Origin: Legionella wadsworthii DSM 21896 = ATCC 33877
GTDB taxonomy: Bacteria > Pseudomonadota > Gammaproteobacteria > Legionellales > Legionellaceae
Length of the DNA stretch: 64,000 nt
Assembly (NCBI RefSeq): GCF_000701265.1
Contig: NZ_KL370759.1
Span: 903,631-967,630 of the forward strand
Direction: 5' to 3'
Shown: piece after piece, positions 42,836-52,244 of the stretch
How the letters are laid out: every line of letters begins with the position of its first letter
How positions within the stretch are numbered: position 1 is the first letter of the stretch
Made by a program: the position numbers and the translations under genes
The notes under the pieces: model-generated
The model's database searches: none
Seen by the model: the letters and a program-made list of their open reading frames with translations, nothing else
Told to the model about the DNA's origin: nothing

Positions 42836-44563
42836 ATGGAACTTATGTTAGGAAGCGATCAATTTAAATTACATGGAATAGGACAACTATTTGTTCTCGA
42901 AAAGCTTTTGGATAAACCTCAAGCTGTTGAGTATAGTAAAAACGCTTCTGCAGAAAGAATTTCTTTAGTTCAATATCTAGTAAAAAATAATATACTCGCC
43001 GCAACCCAGATTGCGCTCACTGCAGCACATAATTTTGGTGTGCCTATGCTGGATTTGGACTGTATTGACATTGACTCCATTCCCACAAGCTTGGTTAATG
43101 AAAAACTTATTCGGCGTCACTCAATGGTCCCTTTATTTTATCGTGGGAATAATCTGTACTTGGCAACTGAGGATCCAAGCAAGCAGGCTTCTTTAAAAGA
43201 GATTCAATTCCATACAGGATTGAACACTCATGCCATCGTTGTTGAAGCAGATAAGCTGAGTAAATTAATTGATCACTTACTGACAGTGAAGGAAAACCAG
43301 GGATTATCTGAGTTTGTAGGAGACAGCAATGAGTTTGATGGGATTATCATCAATGAAGAAGAAGAGCCTGATGCAGCACTTGCAACTTCAATCACTGAAG
43401 ATGCCCCTATTGTTAAATTTGTCAATAAGATACTTCTAGATGCCATCAAGCAAGGTGCTTCCGACATACATTTTGAACCATATGATAAGGAGTATCGAAT
43501 TAGATACCGACAAGACGGTATTTTACACGAGATAGCTAATCCCCCCTCGAGCTTATCCTCACGCATTACTGCACGCATTAAAATTATGTCCAGCTTGGAC
43601 ATTTCAGAAAGACGGGTACCACAAGATGGTGGTTTTAAAATGGGAATATCAAAGACGCGATCCATAGACTTTCGCGTTAGTACCTGCCCCACTACCTCAG
43701 GAGAGAAGGTTGTGATGCGGATATTAGACCCTGGTTCTGCAAAACTCGGTATTGAGGCTTTAGGATTTAGTGCCAAACAAAAAGAACACTTTTTAGAAGC
43801 CATTGAACGGCCTCAAGGAATGATATTAGTGACGGGACCAACAGGAAGTGGTAAAACCGTTACTTTATATACTGCATTAAATATTCTAAATACCAAAGAA
43901 GTAAATATTTCAACCGCTGAAGATCCTGTTGAGATTAAAGTACCCGGGATTAATCAGGTCAATATCAATCTCAAAGCAGGATTGACATTTTCCAATGCTT
44001 TACGCGCCTTTTTAAGACAAGACCCAGATATTATCATGGTGGGTGAAATACGTGATTTGGAAACTGCTGAAATCGCAGTAAAAGCGGCACAGACAGGACA
44101 TTTGGTACTTTCAACACTCCATACCAATAGTGCTGCGGAAACATTGAATCGTTTAGTCAACATGGGTATTGCAACTTTTAATGTTGCCAGTTCTGTCACA
44201 CTTATTATCGCACAACGTTTGGCACGAAAACTATGTGATCATTGTAAAACCTTAAGAGATGACTTTAATAAACCCGGTTTATTAGAGTTAGGCTTCGCAG
44301 AATCCGATCTAGATGACATTCAATTATATAAAGCAGTAGGATGTGTTAAATGTACCAATGGATACCGAGGTAGAATAGGATTGTTTGAAGTTTTGCCGAT
44401 GACAAAAAAACTTGGGCAAGTCATTATGTCAGGAGGGAATTCATTGGATCTTTTAAGAATTGCCCAAGAGGAAGGTATGATCACGATTTATCAATCCGGC
44501 CTTGAAAAGGCAAAACAAGGGATTACAACTATTGAGGAAGTTAATCGGGTAACCGTTGACTAA
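42836..44563 (+). CDS. pilB: Type IV pilus assembly ATPase PilB
   Basis: A 575-residue cytoplasmic hexameric ATPase that drives pilus extension. Visible features are the N-terminal MshE-like domain (~1-150), Walker A GPTGSGKTVTLYT, the Asp box STAEDPVEIK, Walker B IIMVGEIRDLETAE, the His box TGHLVLSTLHTNSAAE, and the tetracysteine zinc motif CDHCK...CVKC. It is first in the pilB-pilC-pilD set, with 10 bases to pilC. In Legionella the same locus serves pili and, through PilD, type II secretion. Confidence 0.97.
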   Translation: MELMLGSDQFKLHGIGQLFVLEKLLDKPQAVEYSKNASAERISLVQYLVKNNILAATQIALTAAHNFGVPMLDLDCIDIDSIPTSLVNEKLIRRHSMVPLFYRGNNLYLATEDPSKQASLKEIQFHTGLNTHAIVVEADKLSKLIDHLLTVKENQGLSEFVGDSNEFDGIIINEEEEPDAALATSITEDAPIVKFVNKILLDAIKQGASDIHFEPYDKEYRIRYRQDGILHEIANPPSSLSSRITARIKIMSSLDISERRVPQDGGFKMGISKTRSIDFRVSTCPTTSGEKVVMRILDPGSAKLGIEALGFSAKQKEHFLEAIERPQGMILVTGPTGSGKTVTLYTALNILNTKEVNISTAEDPVEIKVPGINQVNINLKAGLTFSNALRAFLRQDPDIIMVGEIRDLETAEIAVKAAQTGHLVLSTLHTNSAAETLNRLVNMGIATFNVASSVTLIIAQRLARKLCDHCKTLRDDFNKPGLLELGFAESDLDDIQLYKAVGCVKCTNGYRGRIGLFEVLPMTKKLGQVIMSGGNSLDLLRIAQEEGMITIYQSGLEKAKQGITTIEEVNRVTVD

Positions 44564-44573
44564 ATGATGGAAT

Positions 44574-45794
44574 ATGAAAAAAAATGCCAATACCACGTTA
44601 ACTTTTCATTATACAGGCGTCAATAAAGCCGCTCAAAAAGTAAATGGGGATATTGAAGCACGAAGTCTTGCTCTTGCCAAAGTGGAATTGAGAAGACAAG
44701 GAATCATTGTAAGCAAAATAGCTAAAAAGCGCGCTTCATTTTTAAATTTTAAAAGCAAAAAAATAAAATCTGTCGATATCACTGTATTTAGCCGTCAATT
44801 AGCAACAATGATCGACTCAGGAATACCTCTAATACAAGCTTTCGATATTGTTTCAAAAGGTCAATCCAATAAAAAAATGAAAGATTTAATCGACAGCATC
44901 AAACATGATGTGGAAACAGGTTTAACCCTTTCAGAAACATTGAAAAAACATCCTGCCCATTTCAATGAGTTATTTTGTAACTTGGTAGAGGCTGGTGAAA
45001 AATCAGGTGCTCTTGACATCATGTTGGACAAAATTGCCACATATAAAGAAAAAATTGAGACTATAAGAAAGAAAATCAAGAAAGCATTAACCTACCCTAT
45101 AGCAATTCTGGTGGTTGCTTTGATTGTGAGTACAGGATTACTTATGTTTGTTGTCCCACAATTTGAATCTTTATTTAAAGGCTTTGGTGCCGATTTACCT
45201 GCTTTGACTCAAGCAGTTGTAAGCATGTCCAAATTTTTTCAATCTTATTGGTATATTGTTTTTGGAGCGCTAGCGGGTGGCGTTTACGCTTTTATCTATG
45301 CATTGAAACACTCGGCTAATTTTGCCCAAACTGTTGATAGGACCATGTTAAAACTTCCTGTGATAGGTTCAATCATGGAGAAAGCTGCAATTGCCCGATT
45401 TTCAAGAACGTTATCAATAACCTTTGCAGCAGGTTTACCTTTGGTTGAAGCGCTAAAATCGGTAGCAGGAGCAACGGGAAATATTATTTTTGCAAAAGCA
45501 ACCGATAATATCAGAGAGGAAGTATCCACAGGACAACAAATGAATAAAGCAATGGAAAACACCAAATTATTTCCAAATATGGTCATCCAAATGGTTGCCA
45601 TTGGGGAGGAATCCGGTGCTTTAGAAAAAATGTTAGGAAAAGTGGCCGATTTTTACGAAGAAGATGTGGATAATGCTGTTGATTCTCTCAGCGCATTATT
45701 GGAACCAGTCATCATGGTTGTATTGGGGGGGTTAGTCGGTACACTTGTCGTGGCCATGTACTTGCCAATCTTCAAAATGGGACAAGCAATATAA
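44574..45794 (+). CDS. pilC: Type IV pilus inner-membrane platform protein PilC
   Basis: A 406-residue membrane protein of the GspF/PilC family. It has the cytoplasmic FSRQLATMIDSGIPLIQAFDIV motif, a repeat of it in the second half (FSRTLSITFAAGLPLVEALKSV), and three membrane helices (residues ~172-195, 222-242, 378-400). It organises PilB and the pilin polymer at the membrane. It starts 10 bases after pilB, consistent with translational coupling. The double GspF domain structure is complete. Confidence 0.97.
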   Translation: MKKNANTTLTFHYTGVNKAAQKVNGDIEARSLALAKVELRRQGIIVSKIAKKRASFLNFKSKKIKSVDITVFSRQLATMIDSGIPLIQAFDIVSKGQSNKKMKDLIDSIKHDVETGLTLSETLKKHPAHFNELFCNLVEAGEKSGALDIMLDKIATYKEKIETIRKKIKKALTYPIAILVVALIVSTGLLMFVVPQFESLFKGFGADLPALTQAVVSMSKFFQSYWYIVFGALAGGVYAFIYALKHSANFAQTVDRTMLKLPVIGSIMEKAAIARFSRTLSITFAAGLPLVEALKSVAGATGNIIFAKATDNIREEVSTGQQMNKAMENTKLFPNMVIQMVAIGEESGALEKMLGKVADFYEEDVDNAVDSLSALLEPVIMVVLGGLVGTLVVAMYLPIFKMGQAI

Positions 45795-45833
45795 AATCTT
45801 ATTTTATTTGTAATATTGAGTGGGATTCAATCA

Positions 45834-46694
45834 ATGATTTATGACCTAATTCAAAACCATACCTGGTTTTTGTATGTTGTAATTGCGGTATTTTCACTTG
45901 CTATAGGCAGTCTGCTTAATGTAATAATTTACCGTCTACCTATCATGATGGAAAGGGAGTGGAAACAGCAATACAACGAACTAATAGGTCTTAAAGAGGA
46001 AGAGGACAAACCCATTAATTTATTTTTCCCAAGATCTTTTTGTCCTTCATGCAAGAAAATGGTAAAAGCGTGGCAAAATATCCCTATTCTAAGTTATGTT
46101 TTTTTGAGGGGTCGATGTTTCCATTGCAATAGCGCTATTTCCATGCGCTACCCCTTTATCGAATTGTGCACTATGCTGCTTTCTTTATATGCAAGCTGGC
46201 ATTTTGGCTTTACGGTACAATTAGGTTACGCATTGATTGCCATCTGGTTATTAATTGCATTGTTTTTTATAGACTTAGATCATCAAATTTTACCAGACAA
46301 TTTAACTTTAAGTTTACTCTGGGTAGGCCTCATTGCAAATACGGCCAATCTTTTTACCCCATTGCCCCAAGCAGTACTAAGTGCTGCGGGAGCCTACATT
46401 GGCTTATGGTTATTTATCAAAATTTTTTATCTAATCACTGGAAAAATAGGTATGGGGCATGGAGATTTTAAATTATTTGCTGCATTTGGTGCATGGTTTG
46501 GTTGGGTATTTTTACCTTTGATTCTACTTCTCTCCTCAATTAGTGGTACAATCATTGGTCTATTGTATTTACGTTTAAACGATAAATCCAAAGAAACGAC
46601 GATTCCCTTCGGTCCATTTTTATGCGTCAGTGGGCTAATTTCTTTATTTTGGGGGGATGAAATTGTGAATTGGTATCTTCATCTCTGGATGTAA
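45834..46694 (+). CDS. pilD: Prepilin peptidase / N-methyltransferase PilD
   Basis: A 286-residue inner-membrane aspartyl protease that cleaves and N-methylates prepilins and type II secretion pseudopilins. The N-terminal cysteine motif is FCPSCKKM...FHCNSAI. The catalytic Asp residues are in FIDLDHQILPD and GMGHGDFKLFAAFG (the GxGDxK/F site). About eight membrane helices are present. ATG 45834 is chosen; a TTG at 45816 would add six residues. It lies 39 bases after pilC. In L. pneumophila PilD is needed for virulence-related type II secretion, which may also act on the signal-peptide proteins in this window. Confidence 0.96.
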   Translation: MIYDLIQNHTWFLYVVIAVFSLAIGSLLNVIIYRLPIMMEREWKQQYNELIGLKEEEDKPINLFFPRSFCPSCKKMVKAWQNIPILSYVFLRGRCFHCNSAISMRYPFIELCTMLLSLYASWHFGFTVQLGYALIAIWLLIALFFIDLDHQILPDNLTLSLLWVGLIANTANLFTPLPQAVLSAAGAYIGLWLFIKIFYLITGKIGMGHGDFKLFAAFGAWFGWVFLPLILLLSSISGTIIGLLYLRLNDKSKETTIPFGPFLCVSGLISLFWGDEIVNWYLHLWM

Positions 46695-46707
46695 AAATGG
46701 GATTCTT

Positions 46708-47475
46708 ATGTCTTATCAGGTTATTCTATTTGATTTAGATGATACGCTCATTAATTTTTCCTATTCTCAAAAAATGGGATTAAAGAGTATTTATGCAAAA
46801 TTTTATTCAAATTATGAATACGCCATTTTTGAGAGAATATATAAAGAAATTAATACTGATTTATGGAATCAAGTGGGTAGCAAAGGAAGCAAAATGATGC
46901 CCAGTGATGTGAGGTTATTGAGATTTGTACAATTAAACCAAAAGCTTTCATGTCCTGCTCCCATTGAAGAAATAGCCGATGAATACGATATAAATCTTTG
47001 CCTTCATGCTCACTGGATACCTGATGTAAAGGCGGCCATTGAATTCTTACATCAAAAGGGACATATTTTAGGTATTATCACTAATGGATTCGTAGAAGTT
47101 CAGAGCACAAAAAAACACAGACTCCAATTAAATAATTGGTTTACCTGTTATATTGTTTCTGATGATGTCGGTTTTGCAAAACCTAATAAAGAAATTTTTG
47201 ATATTGCCCTGCAAGAAATTACTAAAAGGCATCAACAACCTATTGAGAAAAATTCAATGCTCATGGTAGGAGATTCGATTATTAATGATGGATATGGGGC
47301 AAAAAATTTTGGTATTGATTATTGCTGGATAAATCCCTCCTGTGAGCGGATATATTCTGAAACGCCGATTAAATACAACATTACCTCCGTAGCAAACTTA
47401 CCTGTCTGTTTGGGATATGAAAGAGAGTACCTTAAATTTTTAGAATCTAATAATGCTGAAAAGGTACTTGCTTAA
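46708..47475 (+). CDS. HAD-superfamily phosphatase (YjjG-like)
   Basis: A 255-residue haloacid dehalogenase-type hydrolase. Motif I is ILFDLDDTLINFS (nucleophile Asp and the second Asp), motif II IITNGF, motif III the Lys in GFAKPNKEIFD and motif IV MVGDSIINDGYGAKNFG. The alpha-helical C1 cap after motif I suits nucleotide or sugar phosphate substrates, as in YjjG. It starts 13 bases after pilD on the same strand, so it may be transcribed with the pilus genes. The class V aminotransferase pseudogene follows. Confidence 0.9.
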   Translation: MSYQVILFDLDDTLINFSYSQKMGLKSIYAKFYSNYEYAIFERIYKEINTDLWNQVGSKGSKMMPSDVRLLRFVQLNQKLSCPAPIEEIADEYDINLCLHAHWIPDVKAAIEFLHQKGHILGIITNGFVEVQSTKKHRLQLNNWFTCYIVSDDVGFAKPNKEIFDIALQEITKRHQQPIEKNSMLMVGDSIINDGYGAKNFGIDYCWINPSCERIYSETPIKYNITSVANLPVCLGYEREYLKFLESNNAEKVLA

Positions 47476-47514
47476 TTTATATTTTACATGCCTTGTATTG
47501 ATAAAATTTCAAAG

Positions 47515-48253
47515 ATGAAAAAACTCAACTTAGAACAGATAAGAAATGAAACGCCGGGTTGCGCTCATGTGTTGCACTTCAACAATGCGGGCGCCGCTTT
47601 ACCTCCTCTTCCTGTTCTTCAAGCGATAAAAAATCATTTAGATTTTAGAAGCCACCATTGGCGGATATGAGGCAACGCAAAACGTGGTGGATAAAACTGA
47701 AGAACTGTATAGTGCTGTTGCACGGTTAATTCGGTGCTTTCCAGAAGAAGTTGCATTTCTTGAGAATGCAACCAGAGCATGGGATTTGGCTTTTTATAGT
47801 ATTCAATTTAAACCAGGAGATAAAATACTGACTTGCAACTCGGAATATGCAAGTAACTATTTGGCATTTTTACATCGCGCAAAACATACGGGCGTTGTCA
47901 TTGATGTCATTCAGGATGACAAATACGGTCAGTTGGACATCAGTGATTTGGAAAGAAAAATAGATAAACGAGTCAAATTAATTGCAATAACCCATATCCC
48001 TACACAAGGAGGTTTAATCAATCCAGCGCAAGAGGTAGGTAAAATTTCCAAGACATACCATATTCTTTACCTTCTCGATACAACACAATCAATAGGACAG
48101 CTACCAATTAACATTCAGGACATTGGTTGTGATTTTTTATGCGCAACAGGAAGAAAATTTTTACGTGGACCCAGAGGTACAGGATTTCTCTATGTAAGAA
48201 AAGCTATATTAGATGAGATTGAGCCTCCATTTATCAATCTCCATGCTGCATAA
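47515..48253 (+). pseudogene. Class V aminotransferase, decayed
   Basis: The translation begins [15 protein letters not shown] and matches the NifS/class V aminotransferase fold: [12 protein letters not shown], then a frame change, [44 protein letters not shown], and CATGRKFLRGPRG containing the PLP lysine. At 47643-47646 a TTTT run has one extra T compared with the expected HLDLEATIGG. After the PLP region the frame ends at INLHAA-stop, followed out of frame by WIADHDF, the expected continuation, then further stops. About a third of the protein is missing. A longer frame from 47488 is not needed. The gene is inactive. Confidence 0.85.
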
Positions 48254-48434
48254 TGGATTGCTGATCATGATTTTCTGAACTGAGCCATTTTCTCAATTCA
48301 TCTAATAACATTTGAATTTTGCACACGTTAAAAAAATTGAAATTTGAATTTATTTTAAAATCAGTATTTACAAATCGAGTCCAATTAGAAGAAAATTGTT
48401 TATATCTTGATTTATATCAAGGGTAAGGACTGAT

Positions 48435-49649
48435 ATGGATATCAATATCACATTATTTGCTGCGCCAATATTTATCATTTTAATAATCATTGAAGGAATT
48501 GTAACTTATTACAAAAAATTAAATGTTTATCACTTCAATGATACCGTTAATAATCTAAGTTCCGGCATACTGGAGGAAATTGCTGCATTACCTGTTAGAG
48601 GTCTGGTTATTTTTAGCTACGATTTCTTATATGAGCACTTTGCTTATTTTAATATAAATACTCAAAATGTATTTTCATGGCTTATTCTATGGATTGGCGT
48701 TGATTTTTGTTATTACTGGTATCACCGTGTAAGCCATCGATGCAATTTTTTTTGGATAGGACACTCGGTACATCATCAGAGTGAATCTTATAATTTATCA
48801 GTTGCTTTAAGACAAGGTTATTTTCAAACACTGACATCCTGGATTTTCTATTTACCTTTATCAATACTTGGTTTTTCAACAAAAATGTTTGTTGTTGTCG
48901 CCTCATTAAATACAATTTATCAATTTTGGATTCATACACAATCGATAAAACGCATGGGATGGTTTGAAAAAATATTTAATACGCCCTCCCACCATAGGGT
49001 TCATCATGGAAAAAATCCAGAGTACATCGACAAAAATTATGCAGGAAGCTTAATTGTTTGGGATAAATTGTTTGGTACTTTTGAACCCGAAAATATGCCA
49101 GCTGAATATGGAGTGACCGAACCATTAGACTCCTGGAATCCCTTTTACGCCAATATTAAAGTAATTAAGGATGTACTCTATTATGGAAAAAATTTTAAAA
49201 ACAAGCTGGATGTACTCCGTGCTTTTTTTATGCCTCCTGAATGGATAATCAAACGGTTACAACAACAAAATCTCCCTATCATTAAAAGAGTCGCCATTAC
49301 CAAAAATTCAAGCTCTCCTCCATTATATATGTTATTTAACATAGTACTTAGTATCGCACTATATGCTTATCTTTCGTTAGTTTTTATATCAGATTCTTTG
49401 AGTAATTGGCTCATGGTATTGTTTATTTTATTTACGTTATACCTTCTTGGCTTCGTTGCTAACGGGAAATCAAAGATTATATTTCTCGAGATAATTCGAT
49501 CTGCTTTACTCTTATCTATTCTTGTTTTAATAAAAAATCACCTGTTTTTTGCTTTAACTATATCTATAGGATTTTTATTGATAAATCTTTGCTTTTTTTA
49601 TTCAAAATTTTTAAAGAATCAATCCTATAGCCCCTCTATATCCGCTTAA
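48435..49649 (+). CDS. Sterol desaturase/fatty acid hydroxylase-superfamily membrane protein
   Basis: A 404-residue protein with the di-iron histidine boxes HRVSH, HSVHHQ and HRVHHG, spread over the N-terminal ~210 residues, and at least six membrane helices. The C-terminal region adds four or more helices (residues ~300-395), more than the family minimum. Members hydroxylate or desaturate sterols, fatty acids or alkylglycerols in the membrane using O2. AAGGA stands before the ATG. It is a single gene, with no obvious partner. Substrate unknown. Confidence 0.9.
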   Translation: MDINITLFAAPIFIILIIIEGIVTYYKKLNVYHFNDTVNNLSSGILEEIAALPVRGLVIFSYDFLYEHFAYFNINTQNVFSWLILWIGVDFCYYWYHRVSHRCNFFWIGHSVHHQSESYNLSVALRQGYFQTLTSWIFYLPLSILGFSTKMFVVVASLNTIYQFWIHTQSIKRMGWFEKIFNTPSHHRVHHGKNPEYIDKNYAGSLIVWDKLFGTFEPENMPAEYGVTEPLDSWNPFYANIKVIKDVLYYGKNFKNKLDVLRAFFMPPEWIIKRLQQQNLPIIKRVAITKNSSSPPLYMLFNIVLSIALYAYLSLVFISDSLSNWLMVLFILFTLYLLGFVANGKSKIIFLEIIRSALLLSILVLIKNHLFFALTISIGFLLINLCFFYSKFLKNQSYSPSISA

Positions 49650-49847
49650 TTCATGGGCGAACTGGGCGTTTATTAACCGCAACGGAATTTTATATACTAT
49701 ACTAAAAACAGTTAATAAATAATTTAACTTTTCATTTCCCCTGCCGTCATGTCGTAATTTGACGTTGGAATATGAATGTTTTTTTGTCAAATACAGTACT
49801 TTGTATTCGAAGCAAAACTAAAACAACTATTGTTTCGGGAGACCTTT

Positions 49848-50315
49848 ATGAGAGTTGGCGAATACTGTAACCGGGATGTTGTTGTGATCAATGGCAATGA
49901 GTCAGTAAAAAACGCTGCACAGCTCATGCGCTCCTACCATGTTGGGGACTTAGTTTTACTTGAAGAACAAGAAAATAAAAAAATACCTATTGGCATTGTC
50001 ACCGATCGTGACTTAGTCTTTGAAGTAATGGCTGCAGGCATAACACCTGACACATTACTTGTCCGAGATCTTCTTACCGAACCTATCAGCTGCGTGTTTG
50101 AAAATGATAGCCTTTTTCAGGCCCTTGAGGTAATGCATTCAAAAAAAATTCGTCGTTTGCCTGTTATCAATGAAGATAGATCATTGGTAGGAATAATTAC
50201 TCTGGATGATTTTATTGAAATTTTGAATGAAACGATATTCAAAATGGTTGATGTAGTTAAGCTTCAACAAAAAAAAGAAGAGAAACAAAGAACTCGGCAT
50301 TTTAAGCAGTATTGA
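49848..50315 (+). CDS. CBS-domain-pair protein
   Basis: A 155-residue protein of two CBS domains in tandem (about residues 1-65 and 70-135), with DRDLVFEVMAAG and KKIRRLPVINEDRSLVGIITLDDFIEIL as repeat cores. Such pairs bind adenine nucleotides and sense energy status. GGGAG lies 6-7 bases before the ATG at 49848; a frame from 49776 adds 24 residues without a ribosome site. The last 20 residues are a Lys/Gln-rich tail. It is followed after 24 bases by the HPF/RaiA-like gene, suggesting one operon that links energy state to ribosome dormancy (inference). Confidence 0.88.
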   Translation: MRVGEYCNRDVVVINGNESVKNAAQLMRSYHVGDLVLLEEQENKKIPIGIVTDRDLVFEVMAAGITPDTLLVRDLLTEPISCVFENDSLFQALEVMHSKKIRRLPVINEDRSLVGIITLDDFIEILNETIFKMVDVVKLQQKKEEKQRTRHFKQY

Positions 50316-50339
50316 TGTATCAGATATAAGGAGCAAACA

Positions 50340-50894
50340 ATGAACAATTCAGCATATTTTCCTATAAAAATAGTTTTTAATCATCTAAAGCACTCTAAAG
50401 CCATTGAGGATAATGCACGTAAACATGCTGAAAAATTAGGTAAATTTTTTGATGGGATTATCGAATGCAATGTAAGTATAGAAACGCATCGACATCATAA
50501 CAAAGGTAACATTTATCATGTTCGTATTGATCTTATCGTTCCCAATGCAGAACTGGTTGTTAATCGAGAAGTATCAGAAAATCATAAGCACGAAGATCTC
50601 TATGTTGCAATAAGAGATAATTTTCTTGCAATGACTAGAAAACTCAAAAAATACGTTCACAAACAAAGAGGTGAAGTAAAACATCACGAGCAACCTCCTG
50701 AAGGGCTCATACGGGAAATTGCACCGATTGCTGATTATGGATTTATAGAAACCATTGATGGAAGAAGACTACGTTTTACGAGCAAAAGTGTGATTGATTT
50801 TGATTTTAATAAATTAGAAGTGGGTAAAAGAGTGACTTTTATAGAGGCAGCCAGTAATGATGGCCCCGCAGCCAGTACAGTCTATGTAAAATAA
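50340..50894 (+). CDS. HPF/RaiA ribosome-hibernation factor with cold-shock-like C-terminal domain
   Basis: A 184-residue protein. The N-terminal ~105 residues match the beta-alpha-beta-beta-beta-alpha HPF/RaiA fold (KIVFNHLKHSKAIEDNARKHAEKL, IETHRHHNKGNIYHVRIDLIVPNAELVVNRE, VAIRDNFLAMTRKLKKY). The C-terminal ~60 residues, GLIREIAPIADYGFIETIDGRRLRFTSKSV...VTFIEAASNDGPAASTVYV, look like a cold-shock/S1-like beta barrel. The N-terminal part would bind the 30S subunit and the barrel RNA. AAGGAG precedes the ATG. A hairpin terminator follows 9 bases after the stop. It sits with the CBS protein. Confidence 0.87.
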   Translation: MNNSAYFPIKIVFNHLKHSKAIEDNARKHAEKLGKFFDGIIECNVSIETHRHHNKGNIYHVRIDLIVPNAELVVNREVSENHKHEDLYVAIRDNFLAMTRKLKKYVHKQRGEVKHHEQPPEGLIREIAPIADYGFIETIDGRRLRFTSKSVIDFDFNKLEVGKRVTFIEAASNDGPAASTVYVK

Positions 50895-50903
50895 ATATTA
50901 TTC

Positions 50904-50933
50904 GATGAAAAAGATGAAACTATCTTTTTCATC
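50904..50933 (+). terminator. Terminator after the HPF/RaiA-like gene
   Basis: GATGAAAAAGAT (50904-50915) pairs perfectly with ATCTTTTTCATC (50922-50933) around a six-base loop, then a short T-run follows. It is likely to end the CBS-HPF transcript. Confidence 0.65.
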
Positions 50934-51063
50934 ATCCTTTATGTGCCGTTATTTAATTTTCCACTCAGTGCCAGTTCAAGACAATTCATAGATAGAAACT
51001 CGTATTTCTTATGGTCATAGTGTTAAAATATTTTATTTATATAAATAATACTTTAGGCACATC

Positions 51064-51978
51064 ATGGAAAAGAAAATAGCTGCTGTTTATACTGCCAAAC
51101 CAGAGTTTCTTCATCTACTTTGTGAAGAGTTGGGTGATGATTCCTGGGTCGCGGAAGATTTGATTTTTTCTTCCCAAAAAAAACTTGATTTATGCTTTGC
51201 TCAAGATATCTGGCTTGAACCCCATGTAGTTACTTTCGAATCCATTTCAGATGCAGTAAGAATTTTGCGCGCCAACGGTAAATTCTGGTATTTGCATCCT
51301 GTCTCTCATATTAGACGTTCCCGACTAATTGAAGAACAATTACGCCAACCCGCCACACTGATGAGACATTTTCCAATTGAAGCTGAAATTCCTAGGATGG
51401 GTGCATTTAGTTTGTTAGATAAAAATACGCTCATTTACAGTGCTCAACGTTTTAAAAATTGGCCTCACGGAAAATGTTATTTTTTTGAAGATAAAATAAA
51501 TCCTCCCAACCGAGCTTATCTAAAGCTCTGGGAAGCACTCACTGTTTTGGGGAAATACCCAAAGGCAGGTGACACAGCTCTTGATTTAGGTGCTTCACCA
51601 GGAGGTTGGACCTACGTCATGCACTCCCAAGGTGCTTCTGTAACTGCAGTAGACAAAGCTTTATTGGATCCAAAAATAGCTAAATTACCTCACGTGAATT
51701 ATCTGCAACAAAGCGCTTTTGCGATTGATCCCTTTAAGATAGATCAACGATATGATTGGGTGTTATCTGATGTGGCATGCTATCCCGACCGTGCTTATGC
51801 ACTCATTATGAAATGGATTGAATCAAATAAAGCGGAGCAAATGATTTTTACTATAAAATTACAAGGGAATATTGATATATCCACCTTGAAGTCATTTCAG
51901 ACAATTCCCAATTCTCTTCTTACTAATCTCTACTACAACAAACATGAAGCAACTTTTTTTTATCCTATGAATAAATAA
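51064..51978 (+). CDS. RlmM/FtsJ-like 2'-O-ribose RNA methyltransferase
   Basis: A 304-residue methyltransferase with an N-terminal THUMP-like region (~1-140) and a C-terminal FtsJ Rossmann domain. SAM motif I is LDLGASPGGWTYVM. The K-D-K-E catalytic tetrad is visible: Lys in NRAYLKLWEAL, Asp in VLSDVACYPDR, Lys in MIFTIKLQG and Glu in NKHEATFFYP. These fit RlmM, which methylates C2498 of 23S rRNA, though E. coli RlmM is ~60 residues longer. It could be a shorter RlmM-like relative. It is the only gene in its transcript, with the yafY-type regulator convergent. Confidence 0.8.
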   Translation: MEKKIAAVYTAKPEFLHLLCEELGDDSWVAEDLIFSSQKKLDLCFAQDIWLEPHVVTFESISDAVRILRANGKFWYLHPVSHIRRSRLIEEQLRQPATLMRHFPIEAEIPRMGAFSLLDKNTLIYSAQRFKNWPHGKCYFFEDKINPPNRAYLKLWEALTVLGKYPKAGDTALDLGASPGGWTYVMHSQGASVTAVDKALLDPKIAKLPHVNYLQQSAFAIDPFKIDQRYDWVLSDVACYPDRAYALIMKWIESNKAEQMIFTIKLQGNIDISTLKSFQTIPNSLLTNLYYNKHEATFFYPMNK

Positions 51979-52244
51979 TTAATCCAAATAATCAAAATCC
52001 TATTTAAGCAATTTAGAACCCTTATCATTGTACACTGGTAAAAACATCTTATAAGCCATATATCACTGATTTATTTGGAGCCATATTATCAATAGAAACG
52101 ACATCCTTAGCCAAATCTTTATTCTTTAACCGTATTTAAAAAAGAGATGATGTGATCTTAAGAATCAATTTTTAGTTTTTATCTTCTAGAAAATAAATCA
52201 TGTAGGAGTTGTTCTACATTGTTTATGAATTAATAAGAACAGGG

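Noticed and set aside
52049-52138. Minus-strand 28-codon open stretch ending in DNMAPNKSVIYGL
   Set aside because: It looks protein-like but lacks a convincing start and is too short to distinguish from chance or from a relic.
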